From assembly GCF_004212215.1 (NCBI RefSeq), contig NZ_QVFV01000007.1:127650-191577 (forward strand): DNA of 63,928 nt. Direction: 5' to 3'. Source of the DNA: Leptolyngbya iicbica LK. GTDB taxonomy: Bacteria; Cyanobacteriota; Cyanobacteriia; Phormidesmidales; Phormidesmidaceae. The translations under genes were made by a program, and so were the position numbers. How positions within the stretch are numbered: position 1 is the first letter of the stretch; each line of letters opens with the position of its first letter. The notes below the pieces were generated by a model. It saw only the letters and a list, made by a program, of their open reading frames with translations. It was not told the DNA's origin and did no database searches. Shown here one piece after another: positions 39,305 through 48,593 of this stretch.

Positions 39305-39489
39305 GAGATCTCTGAAAAAGCAATTACCTGCAAGAAGGTGCAGCGTCGGTTGCGTTGACGTCAGGGAACCCAACAGCATCAAGGATTCCAGCCGGTTGGT
39401 CTCGTTCCTCGATACTCACCGACGATGGGAAATTGATTTCTAGAGAACGCTTTAAAGCGCCTCAAGATTCAAACCCAGCGGGCTGACAA

Positions 39490-39855
39490 CTATGTTTTTG
39501 ACGGGCCCGCTTTGGTTGTGGTTACCTCAAAGGAAATTGAAGCGGAGCGCTTGGCTGGACTCGATGACAGTGGCGGAGCTAACCGCGGCGGAGCCGACAG
39601 TGGCGCATCGGTCGGGGTGGGAGGCGTTGGGCGGGTTGGTGGGACAAGAGGATCGCCAGGGACGGTAGCCGCCGTCTTGGGGGTGGTCAGGGATTGCCAA
39701 GCTTTGTAGTTAGAGGCGATCGCCAATCCCAAGCCGCCCAAAACCAGCCACGGCAACGAAAGCTCGGGCGTCCCAAACCAGCTTTGCTGACTCAGCCAGT
39801 CATAGCCCCGTGACGTGATGAAGAGCAAAATGCAGCACAGCAACCAAAGAGCCAT
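39490..39855 (-). CDS. Small membrane protein with proline-rich tail
   Basis: 121 residues with two predicted membrane segments (ALWLLCCILLFITS; LSLPWLVLGGLGLAIAS) and a low-complexity Pro/Thr/Ser tail (about 60-110) that would project into cytoplasm or periplasm. I recognise no family. A -35 TTGACA and weak -10 lie upstream, giving a leader of about 30 nt. It is divergent from map. The codon usage and hydrophobic pattern favour a real gene. Confidence 0.6.
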   Translation of the reverse strand: MALWLLCCILLFITSRGYDWLSQQSWFGTPELSLPWLVLGGLGLAIASNYKAWQSLTTPKTAATVPGDPLVPPTRPTPPTPTDAPLSAPPRLAPPLSSSPAKRSASISFEVTTTKAGPSKT

Positions 39856-39892
39856 AAACGCGATCGCTACTCAAACCCACTCTGACAACAGA

Positions 39893-39920
39893 AGGGTAGC
39901 GAATTCCGCCCGGTTGTCAA
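39893..39920 (-). promoter_or_regulatory. Possible promoter of the small membrane protein
   Basis: On the minus strand TTGACA (39920-39915) is followed after 16 bp by TACCCT (39898-39893), a weak -10. The predicted start near 39886 leaves a short leader before ATG 39855. Confidence 0.35.
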
Positions 39921-40001
39921 GAGCCGCCACCCTGCCCAATTTGACCGGGCAACGTTACAGTAGAAAACGAATGTCGTTGTCCAAACACCCAAAGAATCAC
40001 T

Positions 40002-40796
40002 GTGGAACAGCAAGAGGTCATTACGCTGCTATCGCGTCGGGAAATTGAAAAAATGCGTCAGGCTGGCCGCCTCGCCGCACAACTGCTGGACTACCTAGAA
40101 CCCATGGTGAAACCAGGGGTAAGCACCCAAGAATTGAATGATGCGGCTGAAGCCTGGACCCAAGAGCACGGCGCCAAGAGCGCGCCCCTTGGTTATCCTG
40201 GCGCGGTTGACCCGTTTCCCCGCTCCATCTGCACCAGCATCAACGAAGTGGTGTGTCACGGCATCCCCAGTGCGGATCAGGTGTTGCGCGATGGCGACAT
40301 TATGAATATCGATGTCACGCCGATTGTGGATGGCTACCATGGCGACACCTCTCGCACCTTTTTTGTCGGCACCCCTTCCCCCCTGGCCAAAAAGCTGGTG
40401 GAGGTGACAGAGGAGTCGATGTGGCGCGGCATTCGGGCGGTAAAGCCGGGGGCACGCATCGGCGATATCGGCGCGGCCATTCAAGAATATGCGGAAGCGG
40501 AAGGCTTTTCGGTCGTTCGCGATTTTGTGGGTCACGGCGTCCATCGCATCTTCCACACTGCGCCTCAAATTCCCCACTATGGCACAGCAGGGAAAGGCAA
40601 GAAACTGCGTAAAGGCATGGTGTTCACCATTGAGCCGATGATTAACGTGGGCACCTACGAAGTCGAGGTATTGGCCGATGGCTGGACTGCCGTGACTGCC
40701 GATCGCAAACTTTCTGCCCAGTTTGAGCACACCGTCGCCGTTACCGAAACTGGCGTCGAGGTTTTGACCCAAGCTGAAAGCAAAGTACCGGCATAA
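40002..40796 (+). CDS. map: Methionine aminopeptidase, type I
   Basis: 264 residues; removes the N-terminal methionine from nascent proteins. The dinuclear metal-site residues are present: D in NIDVTPIVDGYHGD (two aspartates), H in DFVGHGVHRIFH, E in FTIEPMINVG and E in AQFEHTVAV. The start codon is GTG at 40002 (MEQQEVITLLSRREIEKMRQ), agreeing with the family's N-terminus; no convincing ribosome binding site precedes it. The gene stands alone. A dispersed inverted repeat follows about 110 bp after its stop. Confidence 0.96.
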   Translation: MEQQEVITLLSRREIEKMRQAGRLAAQLLDYLEPMVKPGVSTQELNDAAEAWTQEHGAKSAPLGYPGAVDPFPRSICTSINEVVCHGIPSADQVLRDGDIMNIDVTPIVDGYHGDTSRTFFVGTPSPLAKKLVEVTEESMWRGIRAVKPGARIGDIGAAIQEYAEAEGFSVVRDFVGHGVHRIFHTAPQIPHYGTAGKGKKLRKGMVFTIEPMINVGTYEVEVLADGWTAVTADRKLSAQFEHTVAVTETGVEVLTQAESKVPA

Positions 40797-40904
40797 ACGC
40801 CTCGCAACAGTCTGTTCAGAGTCGGTTGCCTACTTTATCGGCCATGGTGAATGAGGGCTAGCTACGATCGCGACTCCTGCATCACAAACCACGTTGGCGC
40901 ATAG

Positions 40905-40971
40905 AGGGGACGGTGCCCCTGACGGATCCACCGATCCTGTCGCATCCTGTTTAAGGGCATCGTCCCCCTGA
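40905..40971. repeat. Inverted-repeat element, family copy A
   Basis: Left arm AGGGGACGGTGCCCCTGA (40905-40922) and right arm AGGGCATCGTCCCCCTGA (40954-40971) are imperfect inverted repeats of each other, starting 49 bp apart. The same two arms, 48 bp apart, occur at 46695-46759, and a base-swapped version with 48 bp offset at 61602-61664. It lies between map and the RusA-like gene. Confidence 0.8.
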
Positions 40972-41035
40972 GCGATTGCGGTTCAAGGAACGACGGCGCT
41001 GAGAGCGGCGGGGATGATCACCCGGGATTGGGGTT

Positions 41036-41455
41036 GTGCTGCCTTTTGATTTCGTCATTATTGGTCGACCGGTGCCCCACCGCGCGAAGGACAAAAAAGC
41101 GCTGAAACTCTGGCGCGGTCATGTGGCCGCGACGGCGCGGGCTCGTTGGGGCGATCGCCCCCCCTTAACGACAAAATTATTTCTCCAGATCACTCATTTT
41201 TACGATCAGCCCGTGGGACAACCCGACCCCGATCTCGACAGCGAGCGCACCATTAAACCCGTGTTAGACGCCCTCAATGGCGTGATTTATCAAGACGACT
41301 ATCAAATTGCTGAACTGGATACGCGGCGACGTAACCTCAACGGCTCCTTTCGTGTCAAAGGCATATCGGTGGCCCTGGCTGAGGGTTTTTGCCAAGGCGA
41401 CGAGTTTTTACACGTCAAAGTGGACTGTTTGAGGCATCCAGACAGCTTGCTGTAA
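41036..41455 (+). CDS. RusA-like Holliday junction nuclease family protein
   Basis: 139 residues. The acidic core of the RusA family is visible: PDPDLDSERTIKPVLDALNG followed by VIYQDDYQIAELDTRR, corresponding to the catalytic aspartates and the conserved DALNG...DD.Q pattern. RusA enzymes resolve Holliday junctions as dimers. They are often prophage-borne, but here no phage gene is near and codon usage looks native. The start is GTG 41036; the N-terminal FDFVIIGRPVPHRAKDKKAL matches the family's first strand and basic loop. Whether it is enzymatically active is not known. Confidence 0.8.
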   Translation: MLPFDFVIIGRPVPHRAKDKKALKLWRGHVAATARARWGDRPPLTTKLFLQITHFYDQPVGQPDPDLDSERTIKPVLDALNGVIYQDDYQIAELDTRRRNLNGSFRVKGISVALAEGFCQGDEFLHVKVDCLRHPDSLL

Positions 41456-41642
41456 GCCAAAGATGGCCAACAAATCTGGTAAGTGGTTGCTAAATTGGGG
41501 CTGGGCAGTTCCATCCCAGAGCTGCAAAGCGCCGCCCACCGGGAAAAACAATAAGTTTGATAAGCACAATCCAAGATCCCTGGTGTCAATGGGCATGCTA
41601 ATAGGCATTCTTCTAGATCGGGATGATGCTTAGGGAAGGTTT

Positions 41643-43061
41643 ATGAGTCGATCTTCACCGTGGTGTTTTGAGCGATCGCGCCGCCGCTTTTTACAAACTG
41701 TCCTCGCGGCGGCGGGAGCGGCCCAACTGCTCGCCAACTGTCAGCAGTCCGGTGCCCCCAAGCCTGACGATGCGATCGCGCCAGCCAACGACGCCTTTGA
41801 CTGGCGTTGCTGTGAAGGACAAACGCTCCATCTGTTATTAAACAGGCATCCGTGGACGGCGGGATTACAGCCTTACTTAGCGAATTTTGAAGCCCAAACC
41901 GGCATCCAAACCAACCTCACTATCGTGCCTGAGCCGGACTACTTTCAGGTGATGGAAACGGCACTACAAGATGAGACGATTGCGATCGATGTCTTTTTCT
42001 TACCGATGGATTCCACCGCTTATCGGCTGTGGCAAGGGTCGCTGCTGCAACCGCTGACGCCTTTGCTGAACGATGTGCGACTCACTGAGCCCAGCTACAA
42101 CCTGTTTGACTTTCCCGAAGGCTTTCGGCTGGCGGCTATGTATCCCCCAGAGGCGGAGTCACAGCAGCTGTTTGGCATTCCCATCACCTTTGAGTCGTAC
42201 ATCCTGTTTTATAACCAACAGCTGGTGAACCAGTATCTAGATGGGAGGGTGCCGCAAACGATGCCAGACCTGATTAGCGCGGCCCAAACCATCAATCAAC
42301 GCGGCCAAGGCGAGGTGTTTGGGGCGGTGATGCGGGGGGTGCGCTCAGACACGATTATTGACACTGTGACGGGGCTAGTGCTGAATAGCTGGGGCAGTCC
42401 AGCCACGCCGCTGCCCTACAACGTGTGGTTCGATCGCGACTGGCAACGCCCCCGCTTTACCGACCCCAAAATTGTGGCGGGACTCACGGCCTACGCCCAG
42501 CTCATGCAGGCGGGGCCGCCCAACATTCAGGCGATTGACTGGCCGGAGGCGACGCAGTTGTTTCAAAACGGGCAGGCCGCCTTTTATATTGATGCCAGTC
42601 TGTTTGGGCCAGGGTATGAGCAACCGGATTCCGCGATCGCGGGCAACGTGGGCTATACGCGACTGCCCCGCGTGCAGTCGGCGAGTCTGACCGGGCACTG
42701 GCTGTGGGGGCTTGGCATCGCTCAGCAATCGAGCCAGCCAGAGGCTGCCTGGCTGTTTGTGCAATGGGCTACCAGCCCCCAAATGGAACCGCTCATCTCC
42801 GTCAACACTGGCGGAGCCCCGCGCTTTTCTTCTTGGATTAATGCGTCTCCTTACACGGCAGCGATGAACATTGAATACGCGCTATGTGTGCAAAAAGCAA
42901 TGCAAACCTCCCGCCCCACCGCCGTTTTACATCCCCGCTGGAACGAAATTGCCCTGGCGATCGCTGACACCATTCAAGCGATTTATCAAGGTACGGACGG
43001 ATCCGCCGCCGCCGCCCAACTGCAAGCCCGGGTAGAGCAACTCATCGCTCAGGAGGCTTGA
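41643..43061 (+). CDS. Tat-exported solute-binding protein, family 1-like
   Basis: 472 residues. The N-terminus has a twin-arginine signal (SRRRFLQT, residues 12-19) and a hydrophobic stretch ending at C33 (LLANC), a possible but non-canonical lipobox. The mature part follows the sugar-type extracellular binding protein fold: LAFNFEAQTG-like motif (here YLANFEAQTGIQTNL), DVFFLPMD, LFGIPITFESYILFYNQQLV, and WGLGIAQQSSQPEAAWLFVQW. GGAAGG precedes the ATG. Its stop overlaps the next start (TGATG), so it is translationally coupled to a membrane GGDEF-EAL protein. No ABC permease or ATPase accompanies it, so a sensory role is likely; the ligand is unknown. Confidence 0.88.
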   Translation: MSRSSPWCFERSRRRFLQTVLAAAGAAQLLANCQQSGAPKPDDAIAPANDAFDWRCCEGQTLHLLLNRHPWTAGLQPYLANFEAQTGIQTNLTIVPEPDYFQVMETALQDETIAIDVFFLPMDSTAYRLWQGSLLQPLTPLLNDVRLTEPSYNLFDFPEGFRLAAMYPPEAESQQLFGIPITFESYILFYNQQLVNQYLDGRVPQTMPDLISAAQTINQRGQGEVFGAVMRGVRSDTIIDTVTGLVLNSWGSPATPLPYNVWFDRDWQRPRFTDPKIVAGLTAYAQLMQAGPPNIQAIDWPEATQLFQNGQAAFYIDASLFGPGYEQPDSAIAGNVGYTRLPRVQSASLTGHWLWGLGIAQQSSQPEAAWLFVQWATSPQMEPLISVNTGGAPRFSSWINASPYTAAMNIEYALCVQKAMQTSRPTAVLHPRWNEIALAIADTIQAIYQGTDGSAAAAQLQARVEQLIAQEA

Positions 43062-45964
43062 TGTTGGTGTCGTTGCGGTGGTTAAAGACAATTCGGTCAC
43101 AACTGCTGTTTGGCTTTGGGGCGATTTTGCTGGTCAGCTTCACCAGTTCGGCGATCGGCTATCGCAGCTTGGCCCAACTGCGCAACACCAGCCAAACCCT
43201 GCTCGAACGGTCAGCGCGAGTGCGTGAGCTGAGTCTAGAACTCCAGCGCAATTTTTTGACCGCTCGGCACACCGAAGAGGTCTACCTCAACAGTTGGAAA
43301 GACCGCACCGCCCCCACCGACGCCCAAACCCTCGTATCAGAAAACCAGGCAGCCTTGAGCGCGGCCCGCGCCAATCTGGCCGAACTGACCCAGTTAGAGG
43401 GGCCAGACTCTGACCTGGCTCCTGAACTGGCATTGCTGCAATCCCTGTTTTTGAATTACGAGTCGGCCTTTAAAACCACCACGCTCCAGATTCAAACGAG
43501 CGCTCAAGACTACGCTTTGGAAGATCGCCTGCAGCAGCTATTTGCGACGATCGCCGCCACCAACAACAATGCCGATCGCGATTGGCAAACGACGCTCTGG
43601 ATGATTGCCGCAAAAGAACAAGCCTATTTCAACTCGGGGGATGCTCAATATCTCACCGATGTACGCAATGAACTGGAGCAACTGGCAACCGCCTACTCAC
43701 CCACTGCCGCCCCTGATCTTTCCCGCGAAGTCGAAGACTACCTGGCCGACTTAAACACCGCACTGCTGCTAGAACAGCAAATTGAAGTCAACACCATTGT
43801 CGCCGACAGCATCAACCGCGATATCGATCGCATCATTCATGAAATTGAAGCCATCACCCAGACCCGCGCTCAACAAGCCCGCCTAGAGCTGGCCAAAACC
43901 GCCCGTCAAAGCAACGCCGCCCTCCTCGCCACCGCGCTCACGGCATTGGGACTGACCGTCTGGGCCAGCCTGTGGTTGAGTAGTCGCATTTTGCGGCCCA
44001 TCACCGCGCTCAAAACAGCGGCAGAACGGGTGAGTGCTGGAGATTTAAATACCCAGCTACAGCTCGCTAGCCAAGATGAGTTTGCGATCGTCGCGGCGAC
44101 GTTTAACCAGATGGTGGCGCAACTCCGCCATACCCTCGTTGATCTTGAAACCCGCATTGCGGAAAGAACCGTGGCCCTGGAGACCTCGAATCAATCGCTC
44201 GAAGAAAAAACTCAGTCCTTAGAACAAACCCTCAAACAACTGCGAGATAGCGAAAATAACTACCGATCGCTCCTCGAACATTTGCAAGCGGGCGTGGTGG
44301 TGCATGACCGTGATACCCACATTGTGTTGTGCAACCAAATGGCCGCCCAACTGTTGGGCATTGCTGCCGACCAGCTGCTCGGTCGGGGGGCGTCGCACCT
44401 CGCTTGGCCTTTGATTGACGAATTGGAAGCTCCCCTGACCGTTGATCAATACCCGGTTAATCAGGTCATCAGCACCCAACAACCGCTGCACAACTATGTT
44501 GTCGGCATTCAACAAGGCGACCCTGTGCAAACTGTCTGGGTCTTGGTCAATGCGTTTCCAGTGCTGGACGACCAATTGACCCTCCAGCAGGTGGTGGTGA
44601 CGTTTAGTGACATCACCGAGCGCAAGCACAACGAAGAGAAGCTGCGCCACCGCGCCCTGCATGATGTTTTGACCAACCTCCCCAATCGCACGTTGTTGGT
44701 CGAACGGCTCGAACATGCCCTGCAGCAAAACCGTCGCCAGCCAGACCAGCAGTGTGCTGTGCTGTTTATCGACCTCAACCGCTTTAAAGTCATTAACGAC
44801 AGCTTGGGCCACGCGATCGGCGACCAACTGTTGATCAAAGTGGCCAAAATTTTGTTGGCACAAGTGCGCAATGTTGACACCGTGGCGCGGTTAGGCGGCG
44901 ATGAATTCGTGATTTTGCTAGAGCAAGTGCAAAGTGTGCAAGAAGTCATCCACGTGGTCGAACGCATTCAAACGCAGCTGCAACGGCCCATGACGCTGCG
45001 AGGCTACACGATGTTTACCTCTGCGAGTATTGGCATTGCCCTCAGCAACAACACCTATCAACGAGGGCACGATATCTTGCGGGACGCGGATAATGCGATG
45101 TATCGGGCCAAGGCCAAAGGCGAATCGGGCTACGAAATTTTTAATCCTGAAATGCACGCTCGGGCCATGCAGCTGTTGAATTTGGAAACCGATTTGCGGC
45201 GGGCGATCGCCGACCAGGCCTTTTGTCTGCGCTATCAGCCCATTGTTGATCTCGCGTCGGGCAAGATCATCGGGTTCGAGTCGCTCGTGCGTTGGCAGCA
45301 TCCCGACCGGGGCTTAGTGTCGCCCGATCAGTTCATTCCCCTGGCTGAAGAGACGGGGTTGATTATCCCGCTCAGTGAGTGGATTGTGCGGTCGGCCTGC
45401 GAACAAATGAGCCTTTGGTCCCGTGATCCTACGCTGCCAGCAGATTTCACCATGAGCGTCAATATTGCGGCGGCCTCATTTCAAAATCCGCGCTTTGTTC
45501 ACGAGCTGGATCAGGCTTTGACCCAAACCCAGCTATCCCCCAGTCGCCTCAAATTAGAGGTGACGGAAAGCGTACTGCTCGAAAATATTGACAGTGTGCG
45601 AGAAACACTGGCCCAACTCAAACAACGGCAAATCGAAATCAGTCTGGATGATTTTGGCACGGGTTACTCATCCCTCAGCTATCTCAAACAACTGCCTATT
45701 GATACGCTCAAGATCGACAAATCTTTCATCGATAGCCTGACCGAAGATGGTGACGCCAGTTTAGTCGAAGCCATCATTCAAATCGCGAACTCTTTGACGA
45801 TGACAGTCGTGGCTGAAGGGGTGGAAACTGCAATGCAGCGATCGCGGCTACAGCAACTCGGGTGCGGCGCCATCCAAGGGTATTTGATCAGTCCACCGAT
45901 GGATGGTGCGGCGGCTGAGAACTTTATGCGCACCTTTCAACCCCATGACTGGCAGCACGGTTGA
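43061..45964 (+). CDS. Membrane sensor HAMP-PAS-GGDEF-EAL protein
   Basis: About 967 residues. TM1 (about 14-36), a helical periplasmic sensor region of about 250 residues, TM2 (about 290-310; ALLATALTALGLTVWASLWL), HAMP, a coiled coil, PAS (about 390-515), GGDEF (about 535-700; LGGDEFVILLEQ) and EAL (about 710-960; FESLVRWQHPD, LDDFGTGYSSLSYL). Both catalytic domains keep their signature motifs. ATG 43061 overlaps the stop of the solute-binding protein gene by one base, and AGGAGG (43051-43056) sits just upstream. This suggests the binding protein docks on the periplasmic helices and tunes c-di-GMP turnover. Confidence 0.93.
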   Translation: MLVSLRWLKTIRSQLLFGFGAILLVSFTSSAIGYRSLAQLRNTSQTLLERSARVRELSLELQRNFLTARHTEEVYLNSWKDRTAPTDAQTLVSENQAALSAARANLAELTQLEGPDSDLAPELALLQSLFLNYESAFKTTTLQIQTSAQDYALEDRLQQLFATIAATNNNADRDWQTTLWMIAAKEQAYFNSGDAQYLTDVRNELEQLATAYSPTAAPDLSREVEDYLADLNTALLLEQQIEVNTIVADSINRDIDRIIHEIEAITQTRAQQARLELAKTARQSNAALLATALTALGLTVWASLWLSSRILRPITALKTAAERVSAGDLNTQLQLASQDEFAIVAATFNQMVAQLRHTLVDLETRIAERTVALETSNQSLEEKTQSLEQTLKQLRDSENNYRSLLEHLQAGVVVHDRDTHIVLCNQMAAQLLGIAADQLLGRGASHLAWPLIDELEAPLTVDQYPVNQVISTQQPLHNYVVGIQQGDPVQTVWVLVNAFPVLDDQLTLQQVVVTFSDITERKHNEEKLRHRALHDVLTNLPNRTLLVERLEHALQQNRRQPDQQCAVLFIDLNRFKVINDSLGHAIGDQLLIKVAKILLAQVRNVDTVARLGGDEFVILLEQVQSVQEVIHVVERIQTQLQRPMTLRGYTMFTSASIGIALSNNTYQRGHDILRDADNAMYRAKAKGESGYEIFNPEMHARAMQLLNLETDLRRAIADQAFCLRYQPIVDLASGKIIGFESLVRWQHPDRGLVSPDQFIPLAEETGLIIPLSEWIVRSACEQMSLWSRDPTLPADFTMSVNIAAASFQNPRFVHELDQALTQTQLSPSRLKLEVTESVLLENIDSVRETLAQLKQRQIEISLDDFGTGYSSLSYLKQLPIDTLKIDKSFIDSLTEDGDASLVEAIIQIANSLTMTVVAEGVETAMQRSRLQQLGCGAIQGYLISPPMDGAAAENFMRTFQPHDWQHG

Positions 45965-46080
45965 GTCGTCACCCGGCAACCCGATGCAGGGGGGGGCGAT
46001 CGCGCTAAGGCACCGTGGGGCGATCGCTGAGCCACCGGGCCGGCATGATGACAATTCACCAGACCGCACGATGCATCGTT

Positions 46081-46094
46081 AGGGCATCGTCGGG
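46081..46094. repeat. Partial arm of the dispersed inverted repeat
   Basis: AGGGCATCGTCGGG matches the right arm of the repeat family (AGGGCATCGTCCCC) over its first eleven bases. It lies in the 233 bp gap between the GGDEF-EAL gene and thioredoxin, about 50 bp upstream of a -10-like TATGAT. No left arm is present. Confidence 0.45.
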
Positions 46095-46197
46095 CCTATC
46101 GACTATCTTAAGAAGGGACACAACCCGTCATGGACTGAGCGTATGATTTGGTCGTGACGCTGAGCCGACATCCGCCTTCGTTAGGAGATTCAACATC

Positions 46198-46530
46198 GTG
46201 GCCGCAGCAACCAAATATGTCACCTTGACCGATGCCAATTTTGAGACCGAAGTCTTGCAAAGCAATGTGCCTGTTGTGGTCGATTTTTGGGCGGCGTGGT
46301 GTGGTCCTTGCAAGCTTATGAACCCGATTATCGACAGCTTGGCCGAAGAGTTTGACGGTCAGGCGAAGCTCGCCAAGATCAACATCGACGAGTACGAAGA
46401 ACTCGCGAGTCAGTATCACATCATGGGGGTGCCCACCCTCCTATTTTTCAAAGATGGCAATCTGATCGATCGCACCGAAGGCGTAATGGCGCAAGGGGCG
46501 ATCGCGGAAAAAATCAACGGTCTGCTCTAA
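46198..46530 (+). CDS. trxA: Thioredoxin
   Basis: 110 residues, the classical thioredoxin: WCGPC redox site in DFWAAWCGPCKLM, and the cis-proline in GVPTLLFFKDG. It reduces protein disulfides in the cytoplasm. The start is GTG 46198, supported by AGGAG (46183-46187) 10 nt upstream and the usual length. TATGAT at 46142-46147 is a likely -10. It is flanked on both sides by members of the inverted-repeat family, and no other redox gene is adjacent. It is not certain which cyanobacterial thioredoxin type (m, x, y) it represents. Confidence 0.95.
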   Translation: MAAATKYVTLTDANFETEVLQSNVPVVVDFWAAWCGPCKLMNPIIDSLAEEFDGQAKLAKINIDEYEELASQYHIMGVPTLLFFKDGNLIDRTEGVMAQGAIAEKINGLL

Positions 46531-46694
46531 TACTGTCGCTGCCCTAAACCGCCGGTCTGAGCTCGCCAGATGACAAGGGTCAACTGTCGTCACTGACTAA
46601 AAATGCGGGTGATGTGAGGCCAGACTGAGACCGGGATGACTCGCTCACCGGCTAAGCGACATCCGCTAGGGGCAGCGCTATGAATCAATCGGTC

Positions 46695-46759
46695 AGGGGA
46701 CGGTTCCCTTGATCCGTTCCTGACTGCATCGGCTGAGCCGACAGGGCATCGTCCCCTGG
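46695..46759. repeat. Inverted-repeat element, family copy B
   Basis: Arms AGGGGACGGTTCCCTTGA (46695-46712) and AGGGCATCGTCCCCTGG (46743-46759) start 48 bp apart and match copy A closely. A further GGGGGACGGTGTGATCG occurs at about 46787-46803, another left-arm-like piece. They fill much of the 415 bp gap between trxA and the MscS channel gene, where I see no ORF of interest. Confidence 0.78.
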
Positions 46760-46945
46760 CCCTTTGCAGATCGCCCTTTGCAGAGCGGGGGACGGTGTGA
46801 TCGTGGTAATGGCTGTTGCCCTGCCAAGGGTTAGGCCAGCAACTTGTCAACATTTTTAAAAATGCAGATGGCTTGTCATGATGTTGACGGTGTGAATTAA
46901 CCGACACCACTCGGGGTTGGAAATCTAGGAGGTTGCGAGAGCGCA

Positions 46946-48547
46946 ATGGGGGAACGAAGACCGTCACGCCAACAGCCGCGGCGAGGGCTGCTGAACCGTT
47001 GGCGACTGCTCTGGGCAGGGCTGATGGCGCTGGTATTAGGCATCAGCATCATCGGCAGTGTCATGGCCCAACCCTTAGTGCTAAATAGTGCCCCCATCGT
47101 GCTAGATGGGCGGCCACTGTTTGAGGTTGCTCCTGCGAATCAGATGACGGCTGATGAGCGGGCTGAACAAATTAGCGGTGATTTAGAAGACTTGCTTGAG
47201 GAGGATGATGGGCTCAACGTGAGCACTGAAGTCCGCAATAAAGCGCCTGTCATTTTGATCGATGGGTCTTACCTCATGACGGTGACCCAAAATGATGCGG
47301 ACTTGAATGATGCGGACTCTCCCGAGGAGCTGGCTCCGGTCTGGGCGGAACAACTTGATCAAGAGCTCGAAATCGCCCAAACCGAGCGGAGTAACGCGGT
47401 CTTACAGCGCCGCCTGGTGTATTCTTTGGGGTTAATTGCCCTGACGTTGCTGGCCCATCGCCTGATTGGTTATCTGTGGCGGCGATCGCTGCGCCCCCTG
47501 TTAGAAAACCTGGCCACCTCTCGAGATGACGGGCAAGCGCCCCCGGCTGGGTTTAACTTACTCATGTCACTCTTGCTCAGCCTGATTCGCTTTGGCCTCT
47601 GGCTGGGCGTGATTAATTACATCACGCTGCTGTTTCCGCTGACCCGCCGCTGGAGCTATTTTTTTCAGCGGCAAGTCCTTGAGGGCCTGCTGGCTCCCAA
47701 TTTTCAGTTGGGACAGACTGAGATTTCCATCTTTAGCCTGTTTGTGCTGATTGGCATTTTGCTCGGCATTGTGGTGGTATCGGGCATCTTTGCCAATTTT
47801 TTGCGCTCTCGGGTATTACGGCTGACGGGCATCGATCGCGGCTTACAGGCGGCGATCGCGGTCATCGCCAAATACAGCATGATTTTTGTCGGCACCGTCT
47901 TGCTGCTGCAAATTTGGGGAGTTGACCTCAGCTCTCTCGCGTTGATTGCCAGTGCCCTGGGGGTCGGTATTGGTATTGGCCTGCAAAATATCGTCAAAGA
48001 CTTTGGCAGCGGTTTTATTTTGGTGTTTGAACGCCCGATTCAGGTGGGCGATTTTGTGGCCTTTGGCGAGTTTCAAGGCACGGTAGAACATATCGGCGCT
48101 CGCAGTACCGAGATCAAAACGCTGGATCAGGTGTCGATTATCGTGCCCAATTCTCGCTTTTTAGAGCAGGAAGTCATTAACTGGAGTCACCGCAACCCGG
48201 TTTCGCGCATTCGGTTGCCAGTGGGTGTGGCCTACAGTTCTGACCCCAAAGACGTCAAACAAGTCCTGATCGAAGCCAGTTATCAGCATCCCCAGGTGCT
48301 ATCCAAACCGCCGCCGTTGGTCTTCTTTAAAGGATTTGGCGATAGTTCCCTCGATTTTGAACTGTTGGTTTGGATTGCTGACCCACCGAAGCAGTTAGTG
48401 ATTAAGAGCGATCTATATTTCTCGATCGAGGCGGCCCTACGTCAACACAATATCGAAATTCCCTTTCCTCAGCGCGACTTGCACATCCGCAGTGAACAGC
48501 TGCCCGTGGAGGTGCTCAAACAGTTGCGGCCTGGCGATCGCTTATAG
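46946..48547 (+). CDS. MscS-family mechanosensitive channel
   Basis: 533 residues. A signal/TM1 segment (WAGLMALVLGISIIGSVMA, ending AQ) is followed by an extended periplasmic part of about 110 residues, several membrane helices between about 150 and 345, and the MscS core: pore helix SSLALIASALGVGIGIGLQNIVKD, then the beta domain FERPIQVGDFVAFGEFQGTVEHIG and IIVPNSRFLEQEVINWS. It opens on membrane tension to release solutes in hypo-osmotic shock. AGGAGG (46927-46932) lies 13 nt before the ATG. It belongs to the larger cyanobacterial MscS type with extra N-terminal helices. It converges on the next kinase gene. Confidence 0.94.
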   Translation: MGERRPSRQQPRRGLLNRWRLLWAGLMALVLGISIIGSVMAQPLVLNSAPIVLDGRPLFEVAPANQMTADERAEQISGDLEDLLEEDDGLNVSTEVRNKAPVILIDGSYLMTVTQNDADLNDADSPEELAPVWAEQLDQELEIAQTERSNAVLQRRLVYSLGLIALTLLAHRLIGYLWRRSLRPLLENLATSRDDGQAPPAGFNLLMSLLLSLIRFGLWLGVINYITLLFPLTRRWSYFFQRQVLEGLLAPNFQLGQTEISIFSLFVLIGILLGIVVVSGIFANFLRSRVLRLTGIDRGLQAAIAVIAKYSMIFVGTVLLLQIWGVDLSSLALIASALGVGIGIGLQNIVKDFGSGFILVFERPIQVGDFVAFGEFQGTVEHIGARSTEIKTLDQVSIIVPNSRFLEQEVINWSHRNPVSRIRLPVGVAYSSDPKDVKQVLIEASYQHPQVLSKPPPLVFFKGFGDSSLDFELLVWIADPPKQLVIKSDLYFSIEAALRQHNIEIPFPQRDLHIRSEQLPVEVLKQLRPGDRL

Positions 48548-48572
48548 TCCAGCTTGGTGGGGACGGAAACAG

Positions 48573-48590
48573 GCTAGGAATCGACCTAGC
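48573..48590. terminator. Weak hairpin between convergent genes
   Basis: GCTAGG (48573-48578) pairs with CCTAGC (48585-48590) across a six-base loop, followed by GCTTTAAA. The 46 bp gap between the MscS gene and the convergent kinase contains nothing else, so this may be a weak terminator. Confidence 0.35.
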
Positions 48591-48593
48591 GCT

